A stretch of 64,000 bases of DNA from Hippophae tibetana (GCA_037013495.1 CM072808.1:47042559-47106558); one strand, 5' to 3'. Counted from the first letter of the stretch, positions 44,101 through 58,971 are shown. A program made the numbers and translations. The notes: a model not told the origin generated them from the letters alone.

Positions 44101-47100
44101 CTAGGCTGAAATTTGAACAAGGCTAAAGAGTGCTAAAATGTGTAATTTTTCTATTTCCATCTTTAATTCTTATAATTGTTTTCTAATTTATAATTTAATT
44201 TTGAGAGATTGTATTCTACATTTTTTGTTATATTAATTGTAACATATTATTGAGTTTAGAAAAATTCCAATTTAGATCATTTATAAAAATAAATCTTGCT
44301 TGTTTTGATTAGAATATCAAAATAAGATTAGTCAAGTTTATATGAAAAGATAAAATATGTGTTGTAATTTTGTATTTCACGAAAAATATCTAGATCGTAT
44401 TATTTGTCACTATAAATTAAGCTTTATTCCGAAATATACGTTATTTGAACCTTTGTTAGTATTTTTGATATATCTTTTTGTATAACACTCTACAGTACAC
44501 AATTATTCATCTTATGAAAATAAAACACATTTATTTACAATTATTTGGTTGAAAATATTTGCTATATCAATTCTCTTCAAGGATAAAACAACTTACCATT
44601 ATAAAAGTTTAGCAAATATTCATAGTTTAGCACTATAAATAGATGATGTATTCAATACCTCAAAAGACAATAAAATTACAAGAAGCTTTTACTCTATTCT
44701 CATGTTTTTTTCCCTTGAATTTATAGGAATGATTTGTACAATAGGCTAAAATTAGAACAAGGCTAAAGAGTGCTAAAATGTGTAATTTTTCTATTTCCAT
44801 CTTTAATTCTTATAATTGTTTTCTAATTTATAATTTAATTTTGAGAAATTATATTCTACATTTTTTATTATATTAATTGTAACATATTATTGAGTTTAGA
44901 AAAATTCCAATTTAGATCATTTATAAAAATAAATCTTGCTTATTTTGATTTGAAAATCAAAATAAAATGCGTCAAGTTTATATGAAAAGATAAAATATGT
45001 GTTGTAATTTTGTATTTCACGAAAAATATATACATCGTATTATTGGTCACCATAAATTATGCTTTATTCCGAAATATACGATATTTGAACCTTTGTTAGT
45101 ATTTTTGATATATCTTTTTGTATAACACTCTACAGTACACAATTATTCATCTTATGAAAATAAAAGACATTTATTTACAATTATTTGGTTGAAAATATTT
45201 GCTATATCTATTCTTTTCAAGGATAAAACAACTTACCATTATCAAAGTTTAGCAAATCTTCAGAGTTTAGCACTATAAATAGATGATGTATTCAATACTT
45301 CAAAAGACAATAAAATTACAAGAAGCTTTTACTCTATTCTCATGTATTTTTCCCTTGAATTTATAGGAATGATTTGTACACTCGGCTGAAATTTGAACAA
45401 GGCTAAAGAGTGCTAACATGTGTAATTTTTCTATTTCCATCTTTAATTCCTATAATTGTTTTCTTATTTATAATTTAATTTTGAGAGATTATATTCTACA
45501 TTTTTTGTTATATTCATTGTAATATATTATTGAGTTTAGAAAAATTCCAATTTAGATCATTTATAATAATAAATCTTGCTTATTTTGATTTGAAAATCAA
45601 AATAAAATGGGTCGAGTTTATATGAAAAGATAAAATATGTGTTGTAATTTTGTATTTCACGAAAAATATATACATCGTATTATTGGTCACCATAAATTAT
45701 GCTTTATTCCGAAATACACGATATTTGAACCTTTGTTAGTATTTTTGATATATCTTTTTGTATAACACTCTACAGTACACAATTATTCATCTTATGAAAA
45801 TAAAACACATTTATTTACAATTATTTGGTTGAAAATATTTGCTATATCAATTCTTTTCAAGGATAAAACAACTTACCATTATCAAAGTTTAGCAAATCTT
45901 CAGAGTTTAGCACTATAAATAGATGATGTATTCAATACTTCAAAAGACAATAAAATTACAAGAAGCTTTTACTCAATTCTCATGTTTTTTTCCCTTGAAT
46001 TTATAGGAATGATTTGTACACTATGCTAAAATTAGAACAAGGCTAAAGAGTGCTAAAATTTGTAATTTTTCTATTTCCATCCTTAATTCTTATAATTGTT
46101 TCCTAATTTATAATTTAATTTTGAGAAATTATATTCTACATTTTTTATTATATTAATTGTAATATATTATTGAGTTTAGAAAAATTCCAAATAAGATCAT
46201 TTATAATAATAAATCTTGCTTATTTTGATTTGAATATCAAAATAAGATTAGTCAAGTTTATATGAAAAGATAAAATATGTGTTGTAATTTTGTATTTCAC
46301 GAAAAATATCTAGATCGTATTATTTGTCACCATAAATTAAGCTTTATTCCGAAATATACGATATTTGAACCTTTGTTAGTATTTTTGATATATCTTTTTG
46401 TATAACACTCTACAGTACACAATTATTCATCTTATGAAAACAAAACACATTTATTTACAATTATTTGGTTGAAAATATTTGCTATATCAATTCTCTTCAA
46501 GGATAAAACAACTTACCATTATAAAAGTTTAGCAAATATTCATAGTTTAACACTATAAATAGATGATGTATTCAATACTTCAAAAGACAATAAAATTACA
46601 AGAAGCTTTTACTCAATTCTCATGTTTTTTTCCCTTGAATTTATAGGAATGATTTGTACACTATGCTAAAATTAGAACAAGGCTAAAGAGTGCTAAAATT
46701 TGTAATTTTTCTATTTCCATCTTTAATTCTTATAATTGTTTTCTAATTTATAATTTAATTTTGAGAAATTATATTCTACATTTTTTATTATATTAATTGT
46801 AATATATTATTGAGTTTAGAAAAATTCCAATTTAGATCATTTATAATAATAAATTTTGCTTGTTTTGATTTGAAAATCAAAATAAAATGAGTCAAGTTTA
46901 TATGAAAAGATAAAATATGTATTGTAATTTTGTATTTCACGAAAAATATCTAGATCGTATTATTGGTCACCATAAATTAAGCTTTATACCGAAATATACG
47001 ATATTTGAACCTTTGTTAGTATTTTTGATATAATTTTTTGCATAACACTCCAAAGTACACAATTATTCATCTTATATAAATAAAAGACATTTATTTACAA

Positions 47101-50100
47101 TTATTTGGTTGAAAATATTTGCTATATCAATTCTCTTCAAGGATAAAACAACTTACCATTATCAAAGTTTAACAAATATTCATAGTTTAGCACTATAAAT
47201 AGATGATGTATTCAATACTTCAAAAGACAATAAAATTACAAGAATCTTTTACTCTATTCTCATGTTTTTTTCCCTTGAATTTATAGGAATGATTTGTACA
47301 CTAGGCTAAAATTAGAACAAGGCTAAAGAGTGCTAAAATTTGTAATTTTTCTATTTCCATCCTTAATTCTTATAATTGTTTCCTAATTTATAATTTAATT
47401 TTGAGAAATTATATTCTACATTTTTTATTATATTAATTGTAATATATTATTGAGTTTAGAAAAATTCCAAATAAGATCATTTATAATAATAAATCTTGCT
47501 TATTTTGATTTGAATATCAAAATAAGATTAGTCAAGTTTATATGAAAAGATAAAATATGTGTTGTAATTTTGTATTTCACGAAAAATATCTAGATCGTAT
47601 TATTTGTCACCATAAATTAAGCTTTATTCCGAAATATACGATATTTGAACCTTTGTTAGTATTTTTGATATATCTTTTTGTATAACACTCTACAGTACAC
47701 AATTATTCATCTTATGAAAATAAAAGACATTAGTTTACAATTATTTGGTTGAAAATATTTGCTATATCAATTCTCTTCAAGGATAAAACAACTTACCATT
47801 ATCAAAGTTTAGCAAATCTTCATAGTTTAGCACTATAAATAGATGATGTATTCAATACTTCAAAAGCCAATAAAATTACAAGAAGCTTTTACTCTATTCT
47901 CATGTTTTTTTTCCTTGAATTTATAGGAATGATTTGTACACTAGGCTGAAATTTGAACAAGGCTAAAGAGTGCTAAAATTTGTAATTTATCTATTTCCAT
48001 CTTTAATTCTTATAATTGTTTTCTAATTTATAATTTAATTTTGAGAAATTATATTCTACATTTTTTATTATATTAATTGTAATATATTATTGAGTTTAGA
48101 AAAATTCCAATTTAGATCATTTATAATAATAAATCTTGCTTGTTTTGATTTGAAAATCAAAATAAAATGAGTCAAGTTTATATGAAAAGATAAAATATGT
48201 GTTGTAATTTTGTATTTCACGAAAAATATCTAGATCGTATTATTTCTAACCATAAATTAAGCTTTATACCGAAATATACGATATTTGAACCTTTGTTAGT
48301 ATTTTTGATATATATTTTTGCATAACACTCCAAAGTACACAATTATTCATCTTATGAAAATAAAAGACATTTATTTACAATTATTTGGTTGAAAATATTT
48401 GCTATATCAATTCTCTTCAAGGATAAAACAACTTACCATTATAAAAGTTTAGCAAATATACATAGTTTAGCACTATAAATACATGATGTATTCAATACTT
48501 CAAAAGACAATAAAATTACAAGAAGCTTTTACTCTATTCTCATGTATTTTTCCCTTGAATTTATAGGAATGATTTGTACACTAGGCTAAAATTAGAACAA
48601 GGCTAAAGAGTGCTAAAATTTGTAATTTTTCTATTTCCATCTTTAATTCTTATAATTGTTTTCTATTTATAATTTAATTTTGAGAAATTATATTCTACAT
48701 TTTTTATTATATTAATTGTAATATATTATTGAGTTTAGAAAAATTCCAATTTAGATCATTTATAAAAATAAATCTTGCTTGTTTTGATTTGAATATCAAA
48801 ATAAGATTAGTCAAGTTTATATGAAAAGATAAAATATGTGTTGTAATTTTGTATTTCACGAAAAATATCTAGATCGTATTATTTGTCACCATAAATTAAG
48901 CTTTATTCCGAAATATACGATATTTGAACCTTTGTTAGTATTTTTGATATATCTTTTTGTATAACACTCTACAGTACACAATTATTCATCTTATGAAAAT
49001 AAAACACATTTATTTACAATTATTTGGTTGAAAATATTTGCAATATCAATTCTCTTCAAGGATAAAACAACTTACCATTATAAAAGTTTAGCAAATATTC
49101 ATGGTTTAGCACTATAAATAGATGATGTATTCAATACTTCAAAAGACAATAAAATTACAAGAAGCTTTTACTCTATTCTCATGTTATTTTCCCTTGAATT
49201 TATAGGAATGATTTGTACACTAGGCTAAAATTAGAACAAGGCTAAAGAGTGCTAAAATTTGTAATTTTTCTATTTCCATCCTTAATTCTTATAATTGTTT
49301 CCTAATTTATAATTTAATTTTGAGAAATTATATTCTACATTTTTTATTATATTAATTGTAATATATTATTGAGTTTAGAAAAATTCCAATTTAGATCATT
49401 TATAAAAAGAAATCTTGCTTGTTTTGATTTGAATATCAAAATAAGATTAGTCAAGTTTATATGAAAAGATAAAATATGTGTTGTAATTTTGTATTTCACG
49501 AAAAATATCTAGATCGTATTATGGGTTACCATAAATAAAGCTTTTTTCCGAAATATACGATATTTGAACCTTCGTTAGTATTTTTGATATATCTTTTTGT
49601 ATAACACTCTACAGTACACAATTATTCATCTTATTAAAATAAAAGACATTTATTTACAATTATTTGGTTGAAAATATTTGCTATATCAATTCTCTTCAAG
49701 GATAAAACAACTTACCATTATCAAAGTTTAGCAAATCTTCATAGTTTAGCACTGTAAATAGATGATGTATTCAATACTTCAAAAGACAATAAAATTACAA
49801 GAAGCTTTTACACTATTCTCATGTTCTTTTCCCTTGAATTTATAGGAATGATTTGCACACTAGGCTGAAATTTGAAGAAGGCTAAAGAGTGCTAAAATGC
49901 GTAATTTTTCTATTTCCATCTTTAATTCTTATAATTGTTTTCTAATTTATAATTTAATTTTGAGAAATTATATTCTACATTTTTTGTTATATTCATTGTA
50001 ATATATTATTGAGTTTAGAAAAATTCCAATTTAGATCATTTATAATAATAAATCTTGCTTGTTTTGATTTGAAAATCAAAATAAAATGAGTCAAGTTTAT

Positions 50101-53100
50101 ATGAAAAGGTAAAATATGTGTTGTAATTTTGTATTTCACGAAAAATATCTAGATCGTATTATTTGTAACCATAAATTAAGCTTTATTCCGAAATATACGA
50201 TATTTGAACCTTTGTTAGTATTTTTGATATATCTATTGGTATAACACTCTACAGTACACAATTATTCATCTTATGAAAATAAAAGACATTTATTTACACT
50301 TATTTGGTTGAAAATATTTGCTATATCAATTCTCTTCAAGGATAAAACAACTTACCATTATCAAAGTTTAGCAAATCTTCATAGTTTAGCACTATAAATA
50401 GATGATGTATTCAATACCTCAAAAGACAATAAAATTACAAGAAGCTTTTACTCTATTCTCATGTTTTTTTCCATTGAATTTATAGGAATGATTTGTACAC
50501 TAGGCTAAAATTAGAACAAGGCTAAAGAGTGCTAAAATGTGTAATTTTTCTATTTCCATCTTTAATTCTTATAATTGTTTTCTAATTTATAATTTAATTT
50601 TGAGAGATTATATTCTACATTTTTTGTGATATTAATTGTAACATATTATTGAGTTTAGAAAAATTCCAATTTAGATCATTTATAAAAATAAATCTTGCTT
50701 GTTTTGATTAGAATATCAAAATAAGATTAGTCTAGTTTATATGAAAAGATAAAATATGTGTTGTAATTTTGTATTTCACGAAAAATATCTAGATCGTGTT
50801 ATTTCTAACCATAAATTAAGCTTTATACCGAAATATACGATATTTGAACCTTTGTTAGTATTTTTGATATATATTTTTGCATAACACTCCAAAGTACACA
50901 ATTATTCATCTTATGAAAATAAAAGACATTTATTTACAATTATTTGGTTGAAAATATTTGCTATATCAATTCTCTTCAAGGATAAAACAACTTACCATTA
51001 TAAAAGTTTAGCAAATATTCATAGTTTAGCACTATAAATAGATGATGTATTCAATACTTCAAAGGACAATAAAATTACAAGAAGCTTTTACTCTATTCTC
51101 ATGTTTTTTTCCCTTGAATTTATAGGAATGATTTGTACACTAGGCTAAAATTAGAACAAGGCTAAAGAGTGCTAAAATTTGTAATTTTTCTATTTCCATC
51201 TTTAATTCTTATAATTGTTTTCTAATTTATAATTTAATTTTGAGAAATTATATTCTACATTTTTTATTATATTAATTGTAATATATTATTGAGTTTAGAA
51301 AAATTCCAATTTAGATCATTTATAATAATAAATCTTGCTTGTGTTGATTTGAAAATTAAAATAAAATGGGTCGAGTTTATATGAAAAGATAAAATATGTG
51401 TTGTAATTTTGTATTTCACGAAAAATATCTAGATCGTATTATGGGTTACCATAAATTAAGCTTTATTCCGAAATATACGATATTTGAACCTTTGTTAGTA
51501 TTTTTGATATATCTTTTTGTATAACACTCTACAGTACACAATTATTCATCTTATTAAAATAAAAGACATTTATTTACAATTATTTGGTTGAAAATATTTG
51601 CTATATCAATTCTCTTCAAGGATAAAACAACTTACCATTATCAAAGTTTAGCAAATCTTCATAGTTTAGCACTATAAATAGATGATGTATTCAATACCTC
51701 AAAAGACAATAAAATTACAAGAAGCTTTTACTCTATTCTCATGTTTTTTTCCCTTGAATTTATAGGAATGATTTGTACACTAGGCTGAAATTTGATCAAG
51801 GCTAAAGAGTGCTAAAATGTGTAATTTTTCTATTTCCATCCTTAATTCTTATAATTGTTTCCTAATTTATAATTTAATTTTGAGAAATTATATTCTACAT
51901 TTTTTGTGATATTAATTGTAACATATTATTGAGTTTAGAAAAATTCCAATTTAGATCATTTATAAAAATAAATCTTGCTTGTTTTGATTAGAATATCAAA
52001 ATAAGATTAGTCTAGTTTATATGAAAAGATAAAATATGTGTTGTAATTTTGTATTTCACGAAAAATATCTAGATCGTGTTATTTCTAACCATAAATTAAG
52101 CTTTATACCGAAATATACGATATTTGAACCTTTGTTAGTATTTTTGATATATATTTTTGCATAACACTCCAAAGTACACAATTATTCATCTTATGAAAAT
52201 AAAAGACATTTATTTACAATTATTTGGTTGAAAATATTTGCTATATCAATTCTCTTCAAGGATAAAACAACTTACCATTATAAAAGTTTAGCAAATATTC
52301 ATAGTTTAGCATTATAAATAGATGATGTATTCAATACTTCAAAAGACAATAAAATTACAAGAAGCTTTTACTCTATTCTCATGTTTTTTTCCCTTGAATT
52401 TATAGGAATGATTTGTACACTAGGCTAAAATTAGAACAAGGCTAAAGAGTGCTAAAATTTGTAATTTTTCTATTTCCATCTTTAATTCTTATAATTGTTT
52501 TCTAATTTATAATTTAATTTTGAGAAATTATATTCTACATTTTTTATTATATTAATTGTAATATATTATTGAGTTTAGAAAAATTCCAATTTAGATCATT
52601 TATAATAATAAATCTTGCTTGTGTTGATTTGAAAATTAAAATAAAATGGGTCGAGTTTATATGAAAAGATAAAATCTGTGTTGTAATTTTGTATTTCACG
52701 AAAAATATCTAGATCGTATTATTTCTAACCATAAATTAAGCTTTATACCGAAATATACGATATTTGAACCTTTGTTAGTATTTTTGATATATATTTTTGC
52801 ATAACACTCCAAAGTACACAATTATTCATCTTATGAAAATAAAAGACATTTATTTACAATTATTTGGTTGAAAATATTTGCTATATCAATTCTCTTCAAG
52901 GACAAAACAACTTACCATTATAAAAGTTTAGCAAATATTCATAGTTTAGCACTATAAATAGATGATGTATTCAATACTTCAAAAGACAATAAAATTACAA
53001 GAAGCTTTTACTCTATTCTCATGTTTTTTTCCCTTGAATTTATAGGAATGATTTGTACACTAGGCTAAAATTAGAACAAGGCTAAAGCGTTCTAAAATTT

Positions 53101-56100
53101 GTAATTTTTCTATTTCCATCTTTAATTCTTATAATTGTTTTCTAATTTATAATTTAATTTTGAGAAATTATATTCTACTTTTTTTATTATATTAATTGTA
53201 ATATATTATTGAGTTTAGAAAAATTCCAATTTAGATCATTTATAATAATAAATCTTGCTTGTTTTGATTTGAAAATCAAAATAAAATGAGTCAAGTTTAT
53301 ATGAAAAGATAAAATATGTGTTGTAATTTTGTATTGCACGAAAAATATCTAGATGGTATTATTTCTAACCATAAATTAAGCTTTATACCGAAATATACGA
53401 TATTTGAACCTTTGTTAGTATTTTTGATATATATTTTTGCATAACACTCCAAAGTACACAATTATTCATCTTATGAAAATAAAAGACATTTATTTACAAT
53501 TATTTGGTTGAAAATATTTGCTATATCAATTCTCTTCAAGGATAAAACAACTTACCATTATAAAAGTTTAGCAAATATTCATAGTTTAGCACTATAAATA
53601 GATGATGTATTCAATACTTCAAAGGACAATAAAATTACAAGAAGCTTTTACTCTATTCTCATGTTTTTTTCCCTTGAATTTATAGGAATGATTTGTACAC
53701 TAGGCTAAAATTAGAACAAGGCTAAAGAGTGCTAAAATTTGTAATTTTTCTATTTCCATTTTTAATTCTTATAATTGTTTTCTAATTTATAATTTAATTT
53801 TGAGATATTATATTCTACATTTTTTATTATATTAATTGTAATATATTATTGAGTTTAGAAAAATTCCAATTTAGATCATTTATAATAATAAATCTTGCTT
53901 GTGTTGATTTGAAAATTAAAATAAAATGGGTCGAGTTTATATGAAAAGATAAAATATGTGTTGTAATTTTGTATTTCACGAAAAATATCTAGATCGTATT
54001 ATGGGTTACCATAAATTAAGCTTTATTCCGAAATATACGATATTTGAACCTTTGTTAGTATTTTTGATATATCTTTTTGTATAACACTCTACAGTACACA
54101 ATTATTCATCTTATTAAAATAAAAGGCATTTATTTACAATTATTTGGTTGAAAATATTTGCTATATCAATTCTCTTCAAGGATAAAACAACTTACCATTA
54201 TCAAAGTTTAGCAAATCTTCATAGTTTAGCACTATAAATAGATGATGTATTCAATACCTCAAAAGACAATAAAATTACAAGAAGCTTTTACTCTATTCTC
54301 ATGTTTTTTTCCCTTGAATTTATAGGAATGATTTGTACACTAGGCTGAAATTTGAACAAGGCTAAAGGGTGCTAAAATGTGTAATTTTTCTATTTCCATC
54401 TTTAATTCTTATAATTGTTTTCTAATTTATAATTTAATTTTGAGAGATTATATTTTACATTTTTTGTTATATTAATTGTAACATATTATTGAGTTTAGAA
54501 AAATTCCAATTTAGATCATTTATAAAAATAAATCTTGCTTGTTTTGATTAGAATATCAAAATAAGATTAGTCAAGTTTATATGAAAAGATAAAATATGTG
54601 TTGTAATTTTGTATTTCACGAAAAATATCTAGATCGTATTATTTCTAACCATAAATTAAGCTTTATACCGAAATATACGATATTTGAACCTTTGTTAGTA
54701 TTTTTGATATATATTTTTGCATAACACTCCAAAGTACACAATTATTCATCTTATGAAAATAAAAGACATTTATTTACAATTATTTGGTTGAAAATATTTG
54801 CTATATCAATTATCTTCAAGGATAAAACAACTTACCATTATAAAAGTTTAGCAAATATTCATAGTTTAGCACTATAAATAGATGATGTATTCAATACTTC
54901 AAAAGACAATAAAATTACAAGAAGCTTTTACTCTATTCTCATGTTTTTTTCCCTTGAATTTATAGGAATGATTTGTACACTAGGCTAAAATTAGAACAAG
55001 GCTAAAGAGTGCTAAAATTTGTAATTTTTCTATTTCCATCTTTAATTCTTATAATTGTTTTCTAATTTATAATTTATTTTTGAGAAATTGTATTCTACAT
55101 TTTTTATTATATTAATTGTAATATATTATTGAGTTTAGAAAAATTCCAATTTAGATCATTTATAATAATAAATCTTGCTTGTGTTGATTTGAAAATTAAA
55201 ATAAAATGGGTCGAGTTTATATGAAAAGATAAAATATGTGTTGTAATTTTGTATTTCACGAAAAATATCTAGATCGTATTATTTCTAACCATAAATTAAG
55301 CTTTATACCGAAATAAACGATATTTGAACCTTTGTTAGTATTTTTGATATATATTTTTGCATAACACTCCAAAGTACACGATTATTCATCTTATGAAAAT
55401 AAAAGATATTTATTTACAATTATTTGGTTGAAAATATTTGCTATATCAATTCTCTTCAAGGATAAAACAACTTACCATTATAAAAGTTTAGCAAATATTC
55501 ATAGTTTAGCACTATAAATAGATGATGTATTCAATACTTCAAAAGACAATAAAATTACAAGAAGCTTTTACTCTATTCTCATGTTTTTTTCGATTGAATT
55601 TATAGGAATGATTTGTACACTAGGCTAAAATTAGAACAAGGCTAAAGCGTTCTAAAATTTGTAATTTTTCTATTTCCATCTTTAATTCTTATAATTGTTT
55701 TCTAATTTATAATTTAATTTTGAGAAATTATATTCTACTTTTTTTATTATATTAATTGTAATATATTATTGAGTTTAGAAAAATTCCAATTTAGATCATT
55801 TATAATAATAAATCTTGCTTGTTTTGATTTGAAAATCAAAATAAAATGAGTCAAGTTTATATGAAAAGATAAAATATGTGTTGTAATTTTGTATTTCACG
55901 AAAAATATCTAGATAGTATTATTTGTCACCATAAATTAAGCTTTATTCCGAAATATACGATATTTGAACCTTTGTTAGTATTTTTTATATATATTTTTGC
56001 ATAACACTCCAAAGTACACAATTATTCATCTTATGAAAATAAAAGACATTTATTTACAATTATTTGGTTGAAAATATTTGCTATATCAATTCTCTTCAAG

Positions 56101-58570
56101 GATAAAACAACTTACCATTATAAAAGTTTAGCAAATATTCATAGTTTAGCACTATAAATAGATGATGTATTCAATACTTCAAAAGACAATAAAATTACAA
56201 GAAGCTTTTACTCTATTCTCATGTTTTTTTCCCTTGAATTTATAGGAATGATTTGTACACTAGGCTAAAATTAGAACAAGGCTAAAGCGTTCTAAAATTT
56301 GTAATTTTTCTATTTCCATCTTTAATTCTTATAATTGTTTTCTAATTTATAATTTAATTTTGAGAAATTATATTCTACATTTTTTATTATATTAATTGTA
56401 ATATATTATTGAGTTTAGAAAAATTCCAATTTAGATCATTTATAATAATAAATCTTGCTTGTTTTGATTTGAAAATCAAAATAAAATGAGTCAAGTTTAT
56501 ATGAAAAGATAAAATATGTGTTGTAATTTTGTATTTCACGAAAAATATCTAGATAGTATTATTTGTCACCATAAATTAAGCTTTATTCCGAAATATACGA
56601 TATTTGAACCTTTGTTAGTATTTTTTATATATATTTTTGCATAACACTCCAAAGTACACAATTATTCATCTTATGAAAATAAAAGACATTTATTTACAAT
56701 TATTTGGTTGAAAATATTTGCTATATCAATTCTCTTCAAGGATAAAACAACTTACCATTATAAAAGTTTAGCAAATATTCATAGTTTAGCACTATAAATA
56801 GATGATGTATTCAATACTTCAAAAGACAATAAAATTACAAGAAGCTTTTACTCTATTCTCATGTTTTTTTCCCTTGAATTTATAGGAATGATTTGTACAC
56901 TAGGCTAAAATTAGAACAAGGCTAAAGAGTGCTAAAATTTGTAATTTTTCTATTTCCATTTTTAATTCTTATAATTGTTTTCTAATTTATAATTTAATTT
57001 TGAGAAATTATATTCTACTTTTTTTATTATATTAATTGTAATATATTATTGAGTTTAGAAAAATTCCAATTTAGATCATTTATAATAATAAATCTTGCTT
57101 GTTTTGATTTGAAAATCAAAATAAAATGAGTCAAGTTTATATGAAAAGATAAAATATGTGTTGTAATTTTGTATTGCACGAAAAATATCTAGATGGTATT
57201 ATTTCTAACCATAAATTAAGCTTTATACCGAAATATACGATATTTGAACCTTTGTTAGTATTTTTGATATATATTTTTGCATAACACTCCAAAGTACACA
57301 ATTATTCATCTTATGAAAATAAAAGACATTTATTTACAATTATTTGGTTGAAAATATTTGCTATATCAATTCTCTTCAAGGATAAAACAACTTACCATTA
57401 TAAAAGTTTAGCAAATATTCATAGTTTAGCACTATAAATAGATGATGTATTCAATACTTCAAAAGACAATAAAATTACAAGAAGCTTTTTACTCTATTCT
57501 CATGTTTTTTTCCCTTGAATTTATAGGAATGATTTGTACACTAGGCTAAAATTAGAACAAGGCTAAAGCGTTCTAAAATTTGTAATTTTTCTATTTCCAT
57601 CTTTAATTCTTATAATTGTTTTCTAATTTATAATTTAATTTTGAGAAATTATATTCTACTTTTTTTATTATATTAATTGTAATATATTATTGAGTTTAGA
57701 AAAATTCCAATTTAGATCATTTATAATAATAAATCTTGCTTGTTTTGATTAGAATATCAAAATAAGATTAGTCAAGTTTATATGAAAAGATAAAATATGT
57801 GTTGTAATTTTGTATTTCACGAAAAATATCTAGATCGTATTAATTCTAACCATAAATTAAGCTTTATACCGAAATATACGATATTTGAACCTTTGTTAGT
57901 ATTTTTGATATAATTTTTTGCATAACACTCCAAAGTACACAATTATTCATCTTATATAAATAAAAGACATTTATTTACAATTATTTGGTTGAAAATATTT
58001 GCTATATCAATTCTCTTCAAGGATAAAACAACTTACCATTATAAAAGTTTAGCAAATATTCATAGTTTAGCACTATAAATAGATGACGTATTCAATACTT
58101 CAAAAGGCAATAAAATTACAAGAAGCTTTTACTCTATTCTCATGTTTTTTTCCCTTGAATTTATAGGAATGATTTGTACACTAGGCTAAAATTAGAACAA
58201 GGCTAAAGAGTTCTAAAATTTGTAATTTTTCTATTTCCATCTTTAATTCTTATAATTGTTTTCTAATTTATAATTTAATTTTGAGAAATTATATTATACA
58301 TTTTTTATTATATTAATTGTAATATATTATTGAGTTTAGAAAAATTCCAATTTAGATCATTTATAATAATAAATCTTGCTTGTTTTGATTTGAAAATCAA
58401 AATAAAATGAGTCAAGTTTATATGAAAAGATAAAATATGTGTTTTAATTTTGTATTTCATGAAAAATATCTAGATCGTATTATTTCTAACCATAAATTAA
58501 GCTTTATACCGAAATATACGATATTTGAACCTTTGTTAGTATTTTTGATATATATTTTTGCATAACACTC
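35181..58570. repeat. Right satellite zone: 36 full monomers and a 350-bp partial
   Basis: Recurring variants here include CCTTAATTC with TTTCCTAATT (for example near 36480, 38400, 41600, 43520, 46080, 47360, 49279 and 51840), TTATGGGTCACC or TTATGGGTTACC, and CTTATTAAAATAAAAG. Adjacent near-identical pairs exist, such as 35181 and 35821 (shared GAGATATT). The pair near 55660 and 56300 shares AGATAGTATT and TATTTTTTATATATAT. Dimer-spaced sharing (1280 bp) occurs near 50620/51900 and 50730/52010. The last copy starts at 58221 and stops at 58570, where the LTR begins after ATAACACTC. Confidence 0.85.
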
Positions 58571-58910
58571 TGATGAGTGCTCAAAAAACACTAAAATAAC
58601 CATGATTTTATGCACATTAATTAATTAAAAATATATATATTTATATGTTTTATCATATATTTATATAAATTTGTCTTTTTCGGAATCACGGGTATTTTTA
58701 TTGTTTTTCAGGTATTTTGGCTTAAAAATGCAACTTAAAGACTCAAAGAAGAATACTGGAAGCAATACATCACAAATATATTAATAAATAAATGCGGAAA
58801 GGTCGACAAATATGGAAAAATTGGACAAAATGGGTCAAAAAGGTCAAAAAGGAGAAAAACGCGCCGCCGCGCCGCCCAACCGCCGCGCCCCAGCACCCAG
58901 CTCCGCCCAA

Positions 58911-58971
58911 ACTGCGCGCGGGTTACTGTTCACGCGCGCAGCACTGCGCGCGGGTTACTGTTCACGCGCGC
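58911..58971 (+). repeat. Tandem GC-rich hairpin repeats in U3
   Basis: A 29-bp sequence occurs at 58911-58939 and again at 58943-58971. Each copy has alternating C/G arms around the loop GGTTACTGTTCA: TGCGCGCG/CGCGCGCA at 58913-58940 and GCGCGCG/CGCGCGC at 58946-58971. The surrounding 58858-58980 is an island of high G+C and CpG in very AT-rich DNA. Alternating CG arms could extrude or form Z-DNA, and are dense targets for cytosine methylation. Confidence 0.85.

Larger units (their letters stand above)
1..58570. repeat. Satellite DNA array, about 640-bp monomer, 91 full copies plus a partial
   Basis: The same sequence recurs head to tail every 640 bp with no interruption. In the phase used here a copy starts at each occurrence of TGTAATTTTT or TATAATTTTT near positions 1, 641, 1281, 1922 and so on to 58221. 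Counting starts gives 91 complete monomers plus 350 bp of a last one. Most copies are 639-641 bp, usually differing by one base in short A or T runs; one is 613 bp. Composition is about 22% G+C by hand count of a typical monomer. Variation falls at recurring sites (for example TTCTAACC, TTGTCACC, TGGTCACC or TGGGTCACC near offset 265), so copies can be typed and their exchanges followed. The array begins before the window and is cut on the right by an LTR element. I do not recognise the family. No coding function is supported. Confidence 0.98.

Noticed and set aside
1-58570. CRISPR array
   Set aside because: Regular spacing, but there is no repeat/unique-spacer alternation; the whole 640-bp unit repeats.
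1-58570. CENP-B box or telomere-type repeats in the satellite
   Set aside because: I saw no CENP-B-like motif and no TTTAGGG runs on either strand in the monomers read.
1-58570. 640 bp as exactly four 160-bp nucleosome repeats
   Set aside because: No 160-bp internal subrepeat is visible, so the ratio may be coincidence.
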